A stretch of DNA of 64,000 nt, from positions 171,299 through 235,298 of the forward strand of contig CAKUKE010000002.1 in assembly GCA_934662505.1 (NCBI GenBank), given 5' to 3'. Below are positions 52,675 to 61,534 of the stretch, piece by piece. A program made the position numbers and the translations under genes. This DNA comes from an uncultured Clostridia bacterium. GTDB taxonomy: Bacteria > Bacillota > Clostridia > Christensenellales > Aristaeellaceae. Positions within the stretch are counted from its first letter, which is position 1, and every line of letters starts with the position of its first letter. The notes beneath the pieces are model-generated. The model saw nothing but the letters and a program-made list of their open reading frames with translations. It searched no databases and had not been told where the DNA came from.

Positions 52675-53628
52675 TCATATCATTTCTGCTTTACCGAGCG
52701 TTTCGCGAAACACCTTTTCTGTTTCGTCGCTCACCTTTACCCCGCCGTATGCCGCGGCAATGACGAAAGAACCGTACACCGGGGGGAGATCGGTTGCCCG
52801 CAGCTGGTAATCCTTCCCCAGCGTCTGCTCCACCCGGCGGCGGTACAGGGCATTTTTCCATATGCTGCCCGCGATGGCGACCTGCACGGGGCGCTGCGCG
52901 ATGTGTGCCGCAGCGGCGCGGATGCTTTCGCACAGCGCGTCTGCCGCGCCGTGCATTTCCGCGAGCGCCCGGGCGTCCCCGGCCTCGGCGACAGAAAGCA
53001 GCACCGGTGCAAAATCGGCGATACCGGTGCGCCCGCCCGCATACAGCGCGGGAATGGCCGATGCCACCTGCATATGCAGCTTTTCTTCGCAGGCGCGGAC
53101 AAGCAGGGTGTCGCCGTCCCGGCCATCTATGGCGCGCAGCGCGCTGACGAGCGCCCGGCGTCCCAGATCAAAACCGCTGCCCTCGTCGCCCAGCAGATAA
53201 CCCCAGCCCCCGGTCTGAAACATGCGGTCGCCCGTGCAGGCGAACACGCTGGAGCCGGTTCCGGCAATGGCAACCAGACCGTCACCGGATGGAATGGCGC
53301 TGCGGAAGGCGTTGACCGCGTCGTTATAATTATGCAGCTCCCGGCATGCAGGCAGCATATCCCGCAGGTATGTATGCATCCGGGGCGTGTTATCCCCCAC
53401 GCCGCCGCCGGAAAGCCCGGCAAACATGGCGTCAAAGGGGGCGGTGAGCCCGCCGACCTGATCTGTCAGTCTGGCAAGCACCCGGCGGATTTCCCCTGCC
53501 GCTTCTTCCATGGGACGGCTGGTCGGGCTGGAGGGGCCGCCCCTGACATGGCGCAGCACCCGGCCGGTTTCGTCACACAGCACGGCCTCCGTTTTGGTGC
53601 CGCCGCCGTCTATCCCTATCAGTAACAT
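52675..53628 (-). CDS. murK: BadF/BadG-type amino-sugar kinase (MurK-like)
   Basis: The 317-residue protein starts MLLIGIDGGGTKTEAVL (phosphate 1 motif) and has AGTGSSV, GGWGYLLGDEGSG and a late adenosine motif. This is the GlcNAc/MurNAc kinase branch of the BadF family, as in clostridial MurK. Its divergence from murQ strongly suggests that it makes MurNAc-6-phosphate (and perhaps GlcNAc-6-phosphate) during wall recycling. ATG 53628 has AAGGAG eight bases upstream. Confidence 0.85.
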   Translation of the reverse strand: MLLIGIDGGGTKTEAVLCDETGRVLRHVRGGPSSPTSRPMEEAAGEIRRVLARLTDQVGGLTAPFDAMFAGLSGGGVGDNTPRMHTYLRDMLPACRELHNYNDAVNAFRSAIPSGDGLVAIAGTGSSVFACTGDRMFQTGGWGYLLGDEGSGFDLGRRALVSALRAIDGRDGDTLLVRACEEKLHMQVASAIPALYAGGRTGIADFAPVLLSVAEAGDARALAEMHGAADALCESIRAAAAHIAQRPVQVAIAGSIWKNALYRRRVEQTLGKDYQLRATDLPPVYGSFVIAAAYGGVKVSDETEKVFRETLGKAEMI

Positions 53629-53665
53629 TTTTTCGGCTCCTTTTTCATTTTCAAACACCAGGTAC

Positions 53666-53733
53666 AGTATAGCACAATTGTTGCCGTCCGGGCAATATCT
53701 GCGTTGACTTTTTATCCCATGACCGTGTATAAT
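53666..53733. promoter_or_regulatory. Divergent promoters of murK-like operon and murQ
   Basis: Minus strand: TTGCCC-N18-TATACT (53695-53666) for the kinase operon. Plus strand: TTGACT (53704) -N18- TATAAT (53728) for murQ. The starts lie only 129 bases apart, so a shared regulator is plausible. Confidence 0.75.
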
Positions 53734-53757
53734 GCTGAACGATAGGAGGAGAAAAAA

Positions 53758-54663
53758 ATGGAGTTTGACAAACTGACGACCGAGCAGGTGAACGCGGAAA
53801 GCCTGAATCTGGATTTATTGACCCCTTATGAAGCGGCGCAGCTGATGAACCGGATCGACCATCAGGCGGTCGAAGCGGTGAATGCGGCGCTTCCCGCCAT
53901 CGGCGAAGCAGTGGAGAAGATTGCTGCGCGTCTCAGGCGCGGCGGACGGCTGATCTATATGGGTGCGGGCACCAGCGGACGGCTGGGCGTGCTGGACGCC
54001 TCCGAATGTCCGCCTACCTTCGGCGTGGATAAAGGGCTGGTCATCGGCCTGATCGCCGGCGGCGACAGCGCCCTGCGCAATGCGTCCGAGGACGCGGAGG
54101 ATAAGCCGGAACTGGGACGGCAGGCGCTGGAGGGTGTCGGGCTTCGGGAAGCAGATGCCGTGGTGGGCATCAGCGCCAGCGGCTATGCACCCTACTGCGT
54201 AGGCGGCATGGATTACGCCCGCTCCTGCGGCGCGCTGGTCATTGCGCTGACCTGCAACCGCAACGCGATCATTTCCGGCCACGCGGATATTGCCATTGAA
54301 ATGCCTACGGGTCCGGAAATCCTTTCTGGCTCTACCCGTCTCAAGGCGGGCACGGCGACCAAGCTGGCGCTGAACATGCTCTCCACGCTGACCATGGTGC
54401 AGCTGGGCAAGGTGTACCGTAATCTCATGGTGGACATGCAGCCCGCCAACGATAAACTGCGGGATCGCTCGGTGCGCATTGTGCAAAAGGCGCTGAACGG
54501 CATGGAACGGGAGCAGGCGGAACGCCTGTACGCACAGGCAGGCAACAGCATCCAGACTGCCATTGTAATGGGCGAAACGGGCGCGGATGCGGAGGCGGCG
54601 CGTCAGGCGCTGAACGCCTGCGACGGCATGATCCGCCGTGCCGTGGATGGGCTGAAAAAGTAA
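53758..54663 (+). CDS. murQ: N-acetylmuramic acid 6-phosphate etherase
   Basis: MurQ removes the lactyl ether from MurNAc-6-phosphate, giving GlcNAc-6-phosphate. The 301-residue SIS-domain protein has YMGAGTSGRLGVLDASECPP, the catalytic-region NASEDAED and the KAGTATKLALNMLSTLTM signature. AGGAGG precedes the ATG. NagA, encoded 2.8 kb downstream, would use its product. Confidence 0.97.
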   Translation: MEFDKLTTEQVNAESLNLDLLTPYEAAQLMNRIDHQAVEAVNAALPAIGEAVEKIAARLRRGGRLIYMGAGTSGRLGVLDASECPPTFGVDKGLVIGLIAGGDSALRNASEDAEDKPELGRQALEGVGLREADAVVGISASGYAPYCVGGMDYARSCGALVIALTCNRNAIISGHADIAIEMPTGPEILSGSTRLKAGTATKLALNMLSTLTMVQLGKVYRNLMVDMQPANDKLRDRSVRIVQKALNGMEREQAERLYAQAGNSIQTAIVMGETGADAEAARQALNACDGMIRRAVDGLKK

Positions 54664-54701
54664 CGTGCCCATGGGCGCCGGTCTGCGAAAGCTGAAAATG
54701 C

Positions 54702-54736
54702 AAAAGCAGGGTGAACGTATCATCCTGCTTTTTTGA
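54702..54736 (+). terminator. Terminator of murQ
   Basis: AAAAGCAGG and CCTGCTTTT pair around a 13-base loop, followed by a T run. Confidence 0.9.
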
Positions 54737-54809
54737 TTCGGCTGTTTTTCTCAAAGCCTTTGGCGCGGAAGACCTGAAGCGGCAAATGCCGCCGCCCTTT
54801 TTGCAGCGG

Positions 54810-55742
54810 TCATTCCGTCAGGGCGTTTTTGCTTTCTTCCGCCGCCAGCTTTTCCTCCCGTCCCTGCGGCTTTTCCACATGATAGACGTTGTTTTCTTCA
54901 AAACGAACATGCTCCGCAGGCTGCTCCAGCACGGACGGATGGGCAAGGCAGTATTTCATGCCGGCTACAAGCCGGGCGTACATGGCGCCGGCGCAAATGC
55001 GCTCGTCTGCCGTTACGCCGATGGGCAAAAGCCGTTTGCGCACCGCTTTGCCGTTTTCCATGGTAACGGTACGCTCTACGGAACCGATGGAGAAAAACAT
55101 GGTCGTGGTGCCGAAGTTGTAGATATGGTGGCGAACCGCCGGCATGCCGATGGACGCCATGTTGGTAATGAAAAGACTGGTGTGGAAGGGGCTTGCGTTG
55201 AGAATATACTTTGGCATCATGCCGTATCGATCCAGCAAACGTGCCAGTCCGACCACCGTGTTGGCCAGAATGGGACGGGTGAGCAGCTTGGCTACCTTCA
55301 TGGTGGAGTTGTCCGCTTCCTCCCTGCGGTTTTCCTCAATGGTTCTGGAAACACGGTCGGCCACGTCGTAAATGGTATCGGTGGGGTCAAACAGGCATTT
55401 GACGGTGTTTTCTTCGATTTTGCCTTCTTCGCTGGTATTTTTGAGCAGTGCGAAGGATACTGCCAGTTCCTTTCTGGAATACATGCGCTTGTTCACAATG
55501 AAGCGGTTGACTTCAGGTATCTCGGCCACCGTGTGCACAAAGGAAGCGATCAGAATCTCCAGAAAGGTGATCTTATGCCCCTTCTGCCCCTGCTCCACGA
55601 TATAACGGGCCAGTGTTTCATAGTCCACCTTGAACCCCATAAACACCTGCGCGTCGCAGCGCATCGGCATAATGTACGGCGTGAGCGCCACAATGGGATC
55701 GATATCCTTGAGCAGTTTACCGTCTCTTCTCTTTCCAAACAT
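54810..55742 (-). CDS. E2/chloramphenicol-acetyltransferase-fold protein lacking the catalytic motif
   Basis: The 310-residue protein has the fold of the 2-oxo acid dehydrogenase E2 catalytic domain (PIVALTPYIMPMRCDAQV, FLEILIASFVHTVAEIPEVNRFI, NFGTTTMFFSIG). It has no lipoyl or peripheral-subunit-binding domain. The catalytic H-R-x-x-D-G motif reads DERICAGA, so both His and Asp are lost. It is probably a pseudoenzyme or an acyl-binding protein. ATG 55742 is preferred to 55748 because GAGGGGG then has normal spacing. Confidence 0.78.
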   Translation of the reverse strand: MFGKRRDGKLLKDIDPIVALTPYIMPMRCDAQVFMGFKVDYETLARYIVEQGQKGHKITFLEILIASFVHTVAEIPEVNRFIVNKRMYSRKELAVSFALLKNTSEEGKIEENTVKCLFDPTDTIYDVADRVSRTIEENRREEADNSTMKVAKLLTRPILANTVVGLARLLDRYGMMPKYILNASPFHTSLFITNMASIGMPAVRHHIYNFGTTTMFFSIGSVERTVTMENGKAVRKRLLPIGVTADERICAGAMYARLVAGMKYCLAHPSVLEQPAEHVRFEENNVYHVEKPQGREEKLAAEESKNALTE

Positions 55743-55915
55743 TGGCATTCCCCCTCGCTCGGATTAGCATACACAAATCAAGGTTCTGTAAAGTATTATA
55801 CCCTATTTCCATTTTTTCGTCAAATGCGGTGCATATCATCCTACAAAAAGCGGCGTTCTTTTTGCCCTGATTCTGTTCTTTCCACGCACGTACCGTCTTT
55901 GCCGGTGCGGGCGGC

Positions 55916-55944
55916 TTGCTTTTGAAAGCGTTTAGCGGTATAAT
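55916..55944 (+). promoter_or_regulatory. Promoter of the MATE transporter gene
   Basis: TTGCTT-N17-TATAAT, about 68 bases before the chosen ATG. It also shows that upstream in-frame codons from 55916 are not translated. Confidence 0.75.
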
Positions 55945-56011
55945 TATACGCAGTTCGCTTTACGGAAGGGAGTGCATTCATACGGGGCATTTTAAGGGAA
56001 AAGACGCGGAT

Positions 56012-57349
56012 ATGACCCGGGGCGCGGTGTGGAAGGAGCTTTTGCGTTTTTCCATTCCCATGGCGCTTGGGCTGCTTTTCCAGCAGCTTTACAATACGGT
56101 CGATACCATTGTCGTAGGGCAATATGTGGGCAAGGCGGCGCTTGCTGCGGTGGGCAGCACCAGCAGCATCATCAACACGCTGGTCGGTTTCTGTACCGGT
56201 CTGTTTACCGGCGCAAGCGTCATCGTTTCGCAGCGGTACGGCGCTCATGACGATAAAGGACTGCATACGGCAGTTCACACCACCCTGTCCATCGCGCTGA
56301 TCCTGTGCGTTCTGACGACCGTGGCCGGTGTGTTCTCCGTGCGCCCCATGCTGCAGATGATGTCTACGCCGGAGGATGTGCTGGGCGAGGCGACGGAATA
56401 CCTGCGCATTTATTTTATGGGCATATCCGGACTTCTGCTCTACAATATGGGTTCCGCCCTGCTGCGCGCTGTGGGCGACAGCCGCAGACCACTGTATATC
56501 CTCTGCTTTTCGGCGCTGACCAACGTGGCGGGCGATCTGATTTTTGTGCTGGCGTTCCGCATGGGCGTGGCGGGCGTGGCGTATGCGACCATTCTGTCTC
56601 AGTTCCTGTCGGCGGCGCTGGTGCTTTTTCTCCTCACCCGGGAGAAAAAAGCGTATGGGATTCGCTGGAACAGGCTTTGTCTGGATAAGGATACCATTCT
56701 CGGCATTCTGAACCTGGGTCTTCCTTCCGGTATTCAGCAGGCCGTCACCGCCTTTTCCAATGTGTTTGTGCAGAGCTATATCAACTTCTTTGGCTCCTCC
56801 TGCATGGCGGGCTGGTCCAGCTACAACAAACTGGACGTGTTTGTGCTCATTCCCATGCAGAGCATTGCCCTTGCCTCCACGACGTTCGTTGGGCAGAATG
56901 TGGGCGCAAAGCAGATGAAGCGCGCCGGTCAGGGCGTGAGAACGGCGCTGAACATGTCCCTTCTGGTCACTGCGGCGCTGATCGTTCTGATCGAGGTGTT
57001 TGCAAGGGATTTTATCAGACTGTTTACGCCGGAGGAGGACGTGATCGCCTACGGTGCGTATTTTGTGCGTCTTATTTCTCCTTTTTACCTGACCACCTGC
57101 TTCAACCAGATTTTTGCCGGCGCGCTGCGCGGCGTTGGGGACGCCAAGCGTCCCACCATCATCATGCTGGCTTCCTTCGTCGTGTTCCGGCAGATTTTCC
57201 TCTACGTCGCCAAGATGCTCGGAAATTCCTTCCTTGCCATTTCACTGGCCTATCCCATGGGATGGATCGTGTGCAGCGTGCTGCTCACCGTGTGCTACAG
57301 CCGTTCCAAGCTGGGAAAACGGCAGCTGGCGGCTATCTGGGAGGGCTGA
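56012..57349 (+). CDS. MATE family efflux transporter
   Basis: The 445-residue protein has twelve membrane segments and the MATE start (RGAVWKELLRFSIPMALGLLFQQLYNTVDTIVVGQYVG). The halves repeat as in DinF/NorM-type pumps. It exports cationic drugs or metabolites with Na+ or H+ antiport. ATG 56012 follows AAGGGA and gives the usual length; the frame is open further upstream but passes through the promoter. Confidence 0.92.
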   Translation: MTRGAVWKELLRFSIPMALGLLFQQLYNTVDTIVVGQYVGKAALAAVGSTSSIINTLVGFCTGLFTGASVIVSQRYGAHDDKGLHTAVHTTLSIALILCVLTTVAGVFSVRPMLQMMSTPEDVLGEATEYLRIYFMGISGLLLYNMGSALLRAVGDSRRPLYILCFSALTNVAGDLIFVLAFRMGVAGVAYATILSQFLSAALVLFLLTREKKAYGIRWNRLCLDKDTILGILNLGLPSGIQQAVTAFSNVFVQSYINFFGSSCMAGWSSYNKLDVFVLIPMQSIALASTTFVGQNVGAKQMKRAGQGVRTALNMSLLVTAALIVLIEVFARDFIRLFTPEEDVIAYGAYFVRLISPFYLTTCFNQIFAGALRGVGDAKRPTIIMLASFVVFRQIFLYVAKMLGNSFLAISLAYPMGWIVCSVLLTVCYSRSKLGKRQLAAIWEG

Positions 57350-57435
57350 AGGTCTCTGGCTGCCGAAGAAGACCCTGTGAAATAAAGTACAAAATATACG
57401 CAACATACCGGCTGGCGAAGGGCTGGTTTCTATAC

Positions 57436-57441
57436 TATAAT
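57436..57441 (+). promoter_or_regulatory. -10 element upstream of nagA
   Basis: TATAAT lies 26 bases before the nagA ATG, with a weak TGGCGA 17 bases upstream. Confidence 0.55.
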
Positions 57442-57466
57442 ATGACATAATGACGGGGGTGAAAAA

Positions 57467-58633
57467 ATGACACTGTGCATTCAAAATGCCAAACTGGTTT
57501 TGCCCAGCGAAATCCGCTCCGGGTGCCTTGTCGTCCGGGACGGTGTGATTCAGGAAATCTGTCAGCATGTCGACACGAAGGATATGCAGCTGATCGATGC
57601 GCAGGGCGCTTATGTGACGCCCGGTTTTATCGATCTGCATGTGCACGGCGGCGGCGGATATACGCTGATGAGCGGCGAGGCAGAGGATGTGAAAAACATG
57701 TGCCGCGCCCATCTGGCGGATGGTACCACCACCATTTTGCCGACAACGCTGGCCGCGCCTATGGACGTGCTGCTGCCTGCGGTGCAGGCGGTGCGCAAGG
57801 CTGCCGAGGCTTACACGGACAGCACGCTGGCGGGCGTTCATCTGGAGGGCCCCTTCCTCAGCCCGGCGCAGTCCGGCGCTCAGAGTCCGGGCGCGATTAT
57901 CCCGCCGGATCTTGAGAAAGCGCAGGCGCTGCTGGACGCGTTCCCGGGCGGCGTACGCATGATGGGTATTGCCCCCGAACTGCCCGGCGCCTATGAAACG
58001 GCGGATTTTCTCAGCCGCCTCGGCATCGTGGTTTCCTGCGCCCACACCGACGCTGCCTATGAGCAGGTGGCCGAGGGCGTCAGCCACGGTTTTTCCGACG
58101 TGACCCATCTCTATTCCTGCTGCTCCACCATCCGCAGGGTCAACGGCTACCGGGTGCCCGGCGTGGTGGAAGCCGGGCTGAACATGGACGAGTTGACCGT
58201 TCAGTTCATCGGCGATCTGCGGCATCTGCCCGTTCCGCTCATCCAGCTTATTCTGCGCTGCAAGGGCACGGATAAGGCGTACCTTGTGACGGACGGGCTG
58301 GAGTTTTCTGCCGCAACGCTGGAAGAAGGCGCACGGTACGTGCAGAAAAACGGCATGGAGACGGTGTATGAAGACGGCGTGATGAAGCTGCCGCACCGTC
58401 AGGCCTTCGCCGGGAGCGTCGCCACCATGCGCCGCATGGTCAAAAATCTGGTGGATCAGGTGGGCGTATCGCTGACGGACGCCGTACGGCTGGCCGCCAC
58501 AACGCCCGCCGCACGGATCGGGCTCCGCCGCAAGGGGCGTATTGCCGTCGGTTATGACGCTGATCTGGTGCTGCTGACGCAAAACCTTGAAACACAGGCG
58601 GTCATCGCAAAGGGTCGCCTTGTAAAAAAATAA
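57467..58633 (+). CDS. nagA: N-acetylglucosamine-6-phosphate deacetylase
   Basis: NagA deacetylates GlcNAc-6-phosphate to glucosamine-6-phosphate. The 388-residue amidohydrolase has GFIDLHVHGGGG, TTTILPT, the metal-binding HLEGPFLSP, CAHTDA and the Asp of LVTDGLEF. GGGGGTG precedes the ATG. It begins a plus-strand operon with Gfo/Idh, TIM-barrel and D-aminopeptidase genes. nagB is not in the window. Confidence 0.95.
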   Translation: MTLCIQNAKLVLPSEIRSGCLVVRDGVIQEICQHVDTKDMQLIDAQGAYVTPGFIDLHVHGGGGYTLMSGEAEDVKNMCRAHLADGTTTILPTTLAAPMDVLLPAVQAVRKAAEAYTDSTLAGVHLEGPFLSPAQSGAQSPGAIIPPDLEKAQALLDAFPGGVRMMGIAPELPGAYETADFLSRLGIVVSCAHTDAAYEQVAEGVSHGFSDVTHLYSCCSTIRRVNGYRVPGVVEAGLNMDELTVQFIGDLRHLPVPLIQLILRCKGTDKAYLVTDGLEFSAATLEEGARYVQKNGMETVYEDGVMKLPHRQAFAGSVATMRRMVKNLVDQVGVSLTDAVRLAATTPAARIGLRRKGRIAVGYDADLVLLTQNLETQAVIAKGRLVKK

Positions 58634-58653
58634 AAGACAGGAGATAAAAAAAC

Positions 58654-59601
58654 ATGTCCATGAAAATCGGTGCTATGCAAATTGACACCTCCCATCCTCT
58701 CGCCTTTGGGGAATACCTGATGAACGATGCCCGTGGACGGTATGCCGGCGTGTTCAACGATTCCTTCCGGGACGATAAAGAGATTGAGGGCTTTATCAAG
58801 CGGTTTGAACTGGAGGGCGGCCGCTTTGACTCCCCCGACGCGCTGGCGGACTACTGCGACGTGGGCTTTGTCCACGGCTGCGACTGGGACGACCATATGC
58901 GCTGCGCCATGCCCTTTATCACCCGTGGGAAACCCGTATTCATCGACAAGCCGCTGGTCGGTAACATCCGCGATCTGAACAAGCTGATGGAGCTGAGCAA
59001 AAACGGCGCGAAAATTCTGGGCGCTTCTTCCCTCCGCTATGCCCGGGAGCTGCGGCAGTATCTGGATACCCCCGTGGAGGAGCGGGGCGAGATCATGCAC
59101 GTGTACGGCACCTGTGGGGTGGACGATTTCAACTACGGCATTCATATCATTGAAGGTGTGGATGAGCTGATGGGCGGCAAGGCGGTTTCTGCCCGTTTTG
59201 CCGGCCGCGGTCAGAAGGGCAAATTGATCTGCGACGACTATGTGATCACCTATGAGGACGGCCGCACCGCCACCTATACCCTGATGTCCGGTCAGTGGCA
59301 GCCCTTTGTCATCACCGTGATGACCAGCAAGACCACGCAGGCCATCCGTGTGGACAGCAACCAGCTTTATGCCGCGCTGCTCAATGAAATTCTGGAAGAA
59401 TGCAGCGGCCGCAGCAGCCTGATGGCGTCCATGGACAAACTGGCACAGTCGGTCAGGATCGCATTGGCCGCACGCATTTCCAAGGCGCAGGGTGGCGGCG
59501 ACGTGGCGCTGTGCGATATCCCGGAGGACGATCCCGGATACGATGGGCGCGCTTTCTGGGAAGGGTATAAAAAGGCGGCCGGTCCCATGTACGCACTTTA
59601 A
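58654..59601 (+). CDS. Gfo/Idh/MocA-type oxidoreductase
   Basis: The 315-residue protein resembles the Gfo/Idh/MocA family: GKPVFIDKPLVGN gives the E/D-K-P motif and CGVDDFNYGIHIIEGVDELMG the C-terminal active-site region with His. The usual N-terminal G-x-G-x-x-G is poorly conserved (IGAMQIDTSHP), so NAD binding may be altered. The substrate is probably a sugar or inositol derivative. AGGAG precedes the ATG; nagA lies 20 bases upstream. Confidence 0.78.
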   Translation: MSMKIGAMQIDTSHPLAFGEYLMNDARGRYAGVFNDSFRDDKEIEGFIKRFELEGGRFDSPDALADYCDVGFVHGCDWDDHMRCAMPFITRGKPVFIDKPLVGNIRDLNKLMELSKNGAKILGASSLRYARELRQYLDTPVEERGEIMHVYGTCGVDDFNYGIHIIEGVDELMGGKAVSARFAGRGQKGKLICDDYVITYEDGRTATYTLMSGQWQPFVITVMTSKTTQAIRVDSNQLYAALLNEILEECSGRSSLMASMDKLAQSVRIALAARISKAQGGGDVALCDIPEDDPGYDGRAFWEGYKKAAGPMYAL

Positions 59602-59617
59602 AGGCAGGAGGCGCATG

Positions 59618-60466
59618 ATGAACCTGAAACTCTCCATGATCACTGACGAAGCGACCCAGTCCCTTCCGGACGCCATCCATCTGGCCAGGCAGCTTTCCAT
59701 GTCCGGACTGGAGCTTCGTACGGTTGAAAACACCGCTGTGGCTGCCATGACGGCTGATACGCTGAAAAAATACCGGCGCATGACGGATGACGCGGGGCTG
59801 GCCATCTGCTCCCTGTCCAGCGATTTCTGCAAGTGCGACTTTGCGCCCGATGCATTGCACGGCGAAATGGAAAAGCTGCAGCGGCTGCTGGATGCGGCGG
59901 AAACGCTGAACTGTCCTGTCATTCGCGGGTTTTCCTTCTGGCAGAAGGAGGGCGACGACATGAACGCCATTGCGGATTTTCTCCGCCGTGCCGCCGAGAT
60001 GGCCGGAGCGCGGGGACGCACCATCTGCCTTGAAGCGGATCCCCATGTGCACACCTCCACCCATGTCGCTCTTGCTGCCCTGCTGCGGCAGGTCAACAGC
60101 CCGTTTGCCGCGGCCATTTACGATCCGGGCAATTCGGTATGGGTTCATGAGACCCCCTATCCGGACGGTTATGAAGCGATCGCGCCTTTTATCCGCCACG
60201 TTCACATCAAGGACGCGGTGGTCGTAAACGGAGAGGCTGAAGCAGTCTGCCCCGGCACAGGACTGGTGGATTATCCCGGCCTGCTGCGTCAGCTGAAAAA
60301 GGACGGATACACGGGCTATTTCTCCATGGAGACGCATTATCGCAAAGCCAGCGCCCTTTCAGAGGAACTGCTCAAGCGTCCCGGCGGAAGCAGTTTTTCC
60401 GAAGGCGGTTGGGAGGCCATGTTCGAAAGCGTACAGGCCTTTGTGCGGATGTATCAGTCTCTGTAA
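59618..60466 (+). CDS. TIM-barrel sugar isomerase/epimerase
   Basis: The 282-residue protein is an AP2Ec/xylose isomerase-like barrel: MITDEATQSLPDAI, CLEADPHVHTSTHV, AAIYDPGNSVW, VHIKDAVV and YFSMETHY carry the likely metal ligands. It probably acts with the preceding oxidoreductase on one sugar. The ATG at 59618 is preferred to 59615 because GGAGG is then six bases away. Confidence 0.87.
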   Translation: MNLKLSMITDEATQSLPDAIHLARQLSMSGLELRTVENTAVAAMTADTLKKYRRMTDDAGLAICSLSSDFCKCDFAPDALHGEMEKLQRLLDAAETLNCPVIRGFSFWQKEGDDMNAIADFLRRAAEMAGARGRTICLEADPHVHTSTHVALAALLRQVNSPFAAAIYDPGNSVWVHETPYPDGYEAIAPFIRHVHIKDAVVVNGEAEAVCPGTGLVDYPGLLRQLKKDGYTGYFSMETHYRKASALSEELLKRPGGSSFSEGGWEAMFESVQAFVRMYQSL

Positions 60467-60490
60467 GCACGGTGCGGAGGGAAAACAGCC

Positions 60491-61285
60491 ATGAAAAAGT
60501 ACTATATCGGACTGGATATGGAAGGCGTTGCCTGCGTCGTCGGCACTCCGGGCAAAGGATTAGAGGGCGTCAACTACGCCTTTGCAGCGCATGAAGGACT
60601 GGAAGAAGCCAATGCCTGCGCCCGTGCCCTGTTCGACAGCGGCGCAGACGAGGTCATTCTGTGGGATAACCATAGCACGGGCGTCAATCTGGACTATGAA
60701 CGGGTCGACCCGCGCTGCCGCATCGCGCTGGGCAGCGGGTTTGGCTCCCGCTTTCCTGCCATTGACGATTCCTTTGCAGGGGTGATCTTCATCGGTTATC
60801 ACGCACGGGAGGCTACGCGCAACGCGGTTCTGTCCCACACCTATTCATCCGTGACCTATCAGGATTATGAGGTGAATGGGGTCTCCGTAGGTGAAATGGA
60901 GATTGACGCCGCCTTTGCCGCGCTGCACCATGTGCCGCCCATTCTGGCCGTATCCGACCTTGCCTGTGTTCGCCAGGCGCAGGAAAGCTTTCCCGGTATC
61001 CGTACGGTCGCCACAAAGGAAGGGTTCGGCTGGAACGCCGCCATCAGCCTGTCGCCGCAGGCGGCTCGTGAAGCCGTTTACAAGGCGACGCTGGATGCGG
61101 TCGCTCACGAAAAGGAGATGCGCCCTTATTCCATGAACGGGCCGCTGCAGGTACGTATCCGCTACAAACGGATGGACGCTGCCAACAGTGCCCGTCTGTT
61201 TGACATGAACGGCCGGCCTTTCGCGTTTGAGGACGCATTTACCCGGGTGGGAACGGTGAAGGACGTTACGGAACTGCCGCTTTGA
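60491..61285 (+). CDS. M55 family D-aminopeptidase (DppA-like)
   Basis: The 264-residue protein matches zinc-dependent D-aminopeptidase DppA. The ligands are in place: Asp and Glu in GLDMEG, His in WDNHSTG, His in IGYHAR, His in AVLSHTYSS and Glu in VGEMEID. The family removes N-terminal D-amino acids from D-Ala-D-Ala-like peptides, which fits wall-peptide recycling beside nagA and murQ. GGAGGG precedes the ATG. Confidence 0.92.
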   Translation: MKKYYIGLDMEGVACVVGTPGKGLEGVNYAFAAHEGLEEANACARALFDSGADEVILWDNHSTGVNLDYERVDPRCRIALGSGFGSRFPAIDDSFAGVIFIGYHAREATRNAVLSHTYSSVTYQDYEVNGVSVGEMEIDAAFAALHHVPPILAVSDLACVRQAQESFPGIRTVATKEGFGWNAAISLSPQAAREAVYKATLDAVAHEKEMRPYSMNGPLQVRIRYKRMDAANSARLFDMNGRPFAFEDAFTRVGTVKDVTELPL

Positions 61286-61342
61286 CAGGGAAAGTTCTGC
61301 GCTTCCCTTATTCGAATCCGTAAAGCTGAAAATGAGTATTTC

Positions 61343-61373
61343 AAAAGACCGATGGACTCTCCATCGGCCTTTT
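61343..61373 (+). terminator. Terminator of the nagA operon
   Basis: CCGATGG and CCATCGG pair, extended by AAAAG/CTTTT with one mismatch. A and T runs on both sides make it potentially bidirectional, also serving the convergent MFS gene. Confidence 0.85.
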
Positions 61374-61534
61374 GATTTGAAGGGCACGTATAAGGGGATA
61401 CGGCCATAGGATTCCCAAGGCCGGCATGCGGAAAAACCGCAAACCGGCCGGTTCATTCAAAATGCCGTTTTTCTCATGTGCGTTTTGCTTGGTGCGGCCG
61501 TGCGGAGGCGGGAATGGAAAACCGTGCTTTCCAA

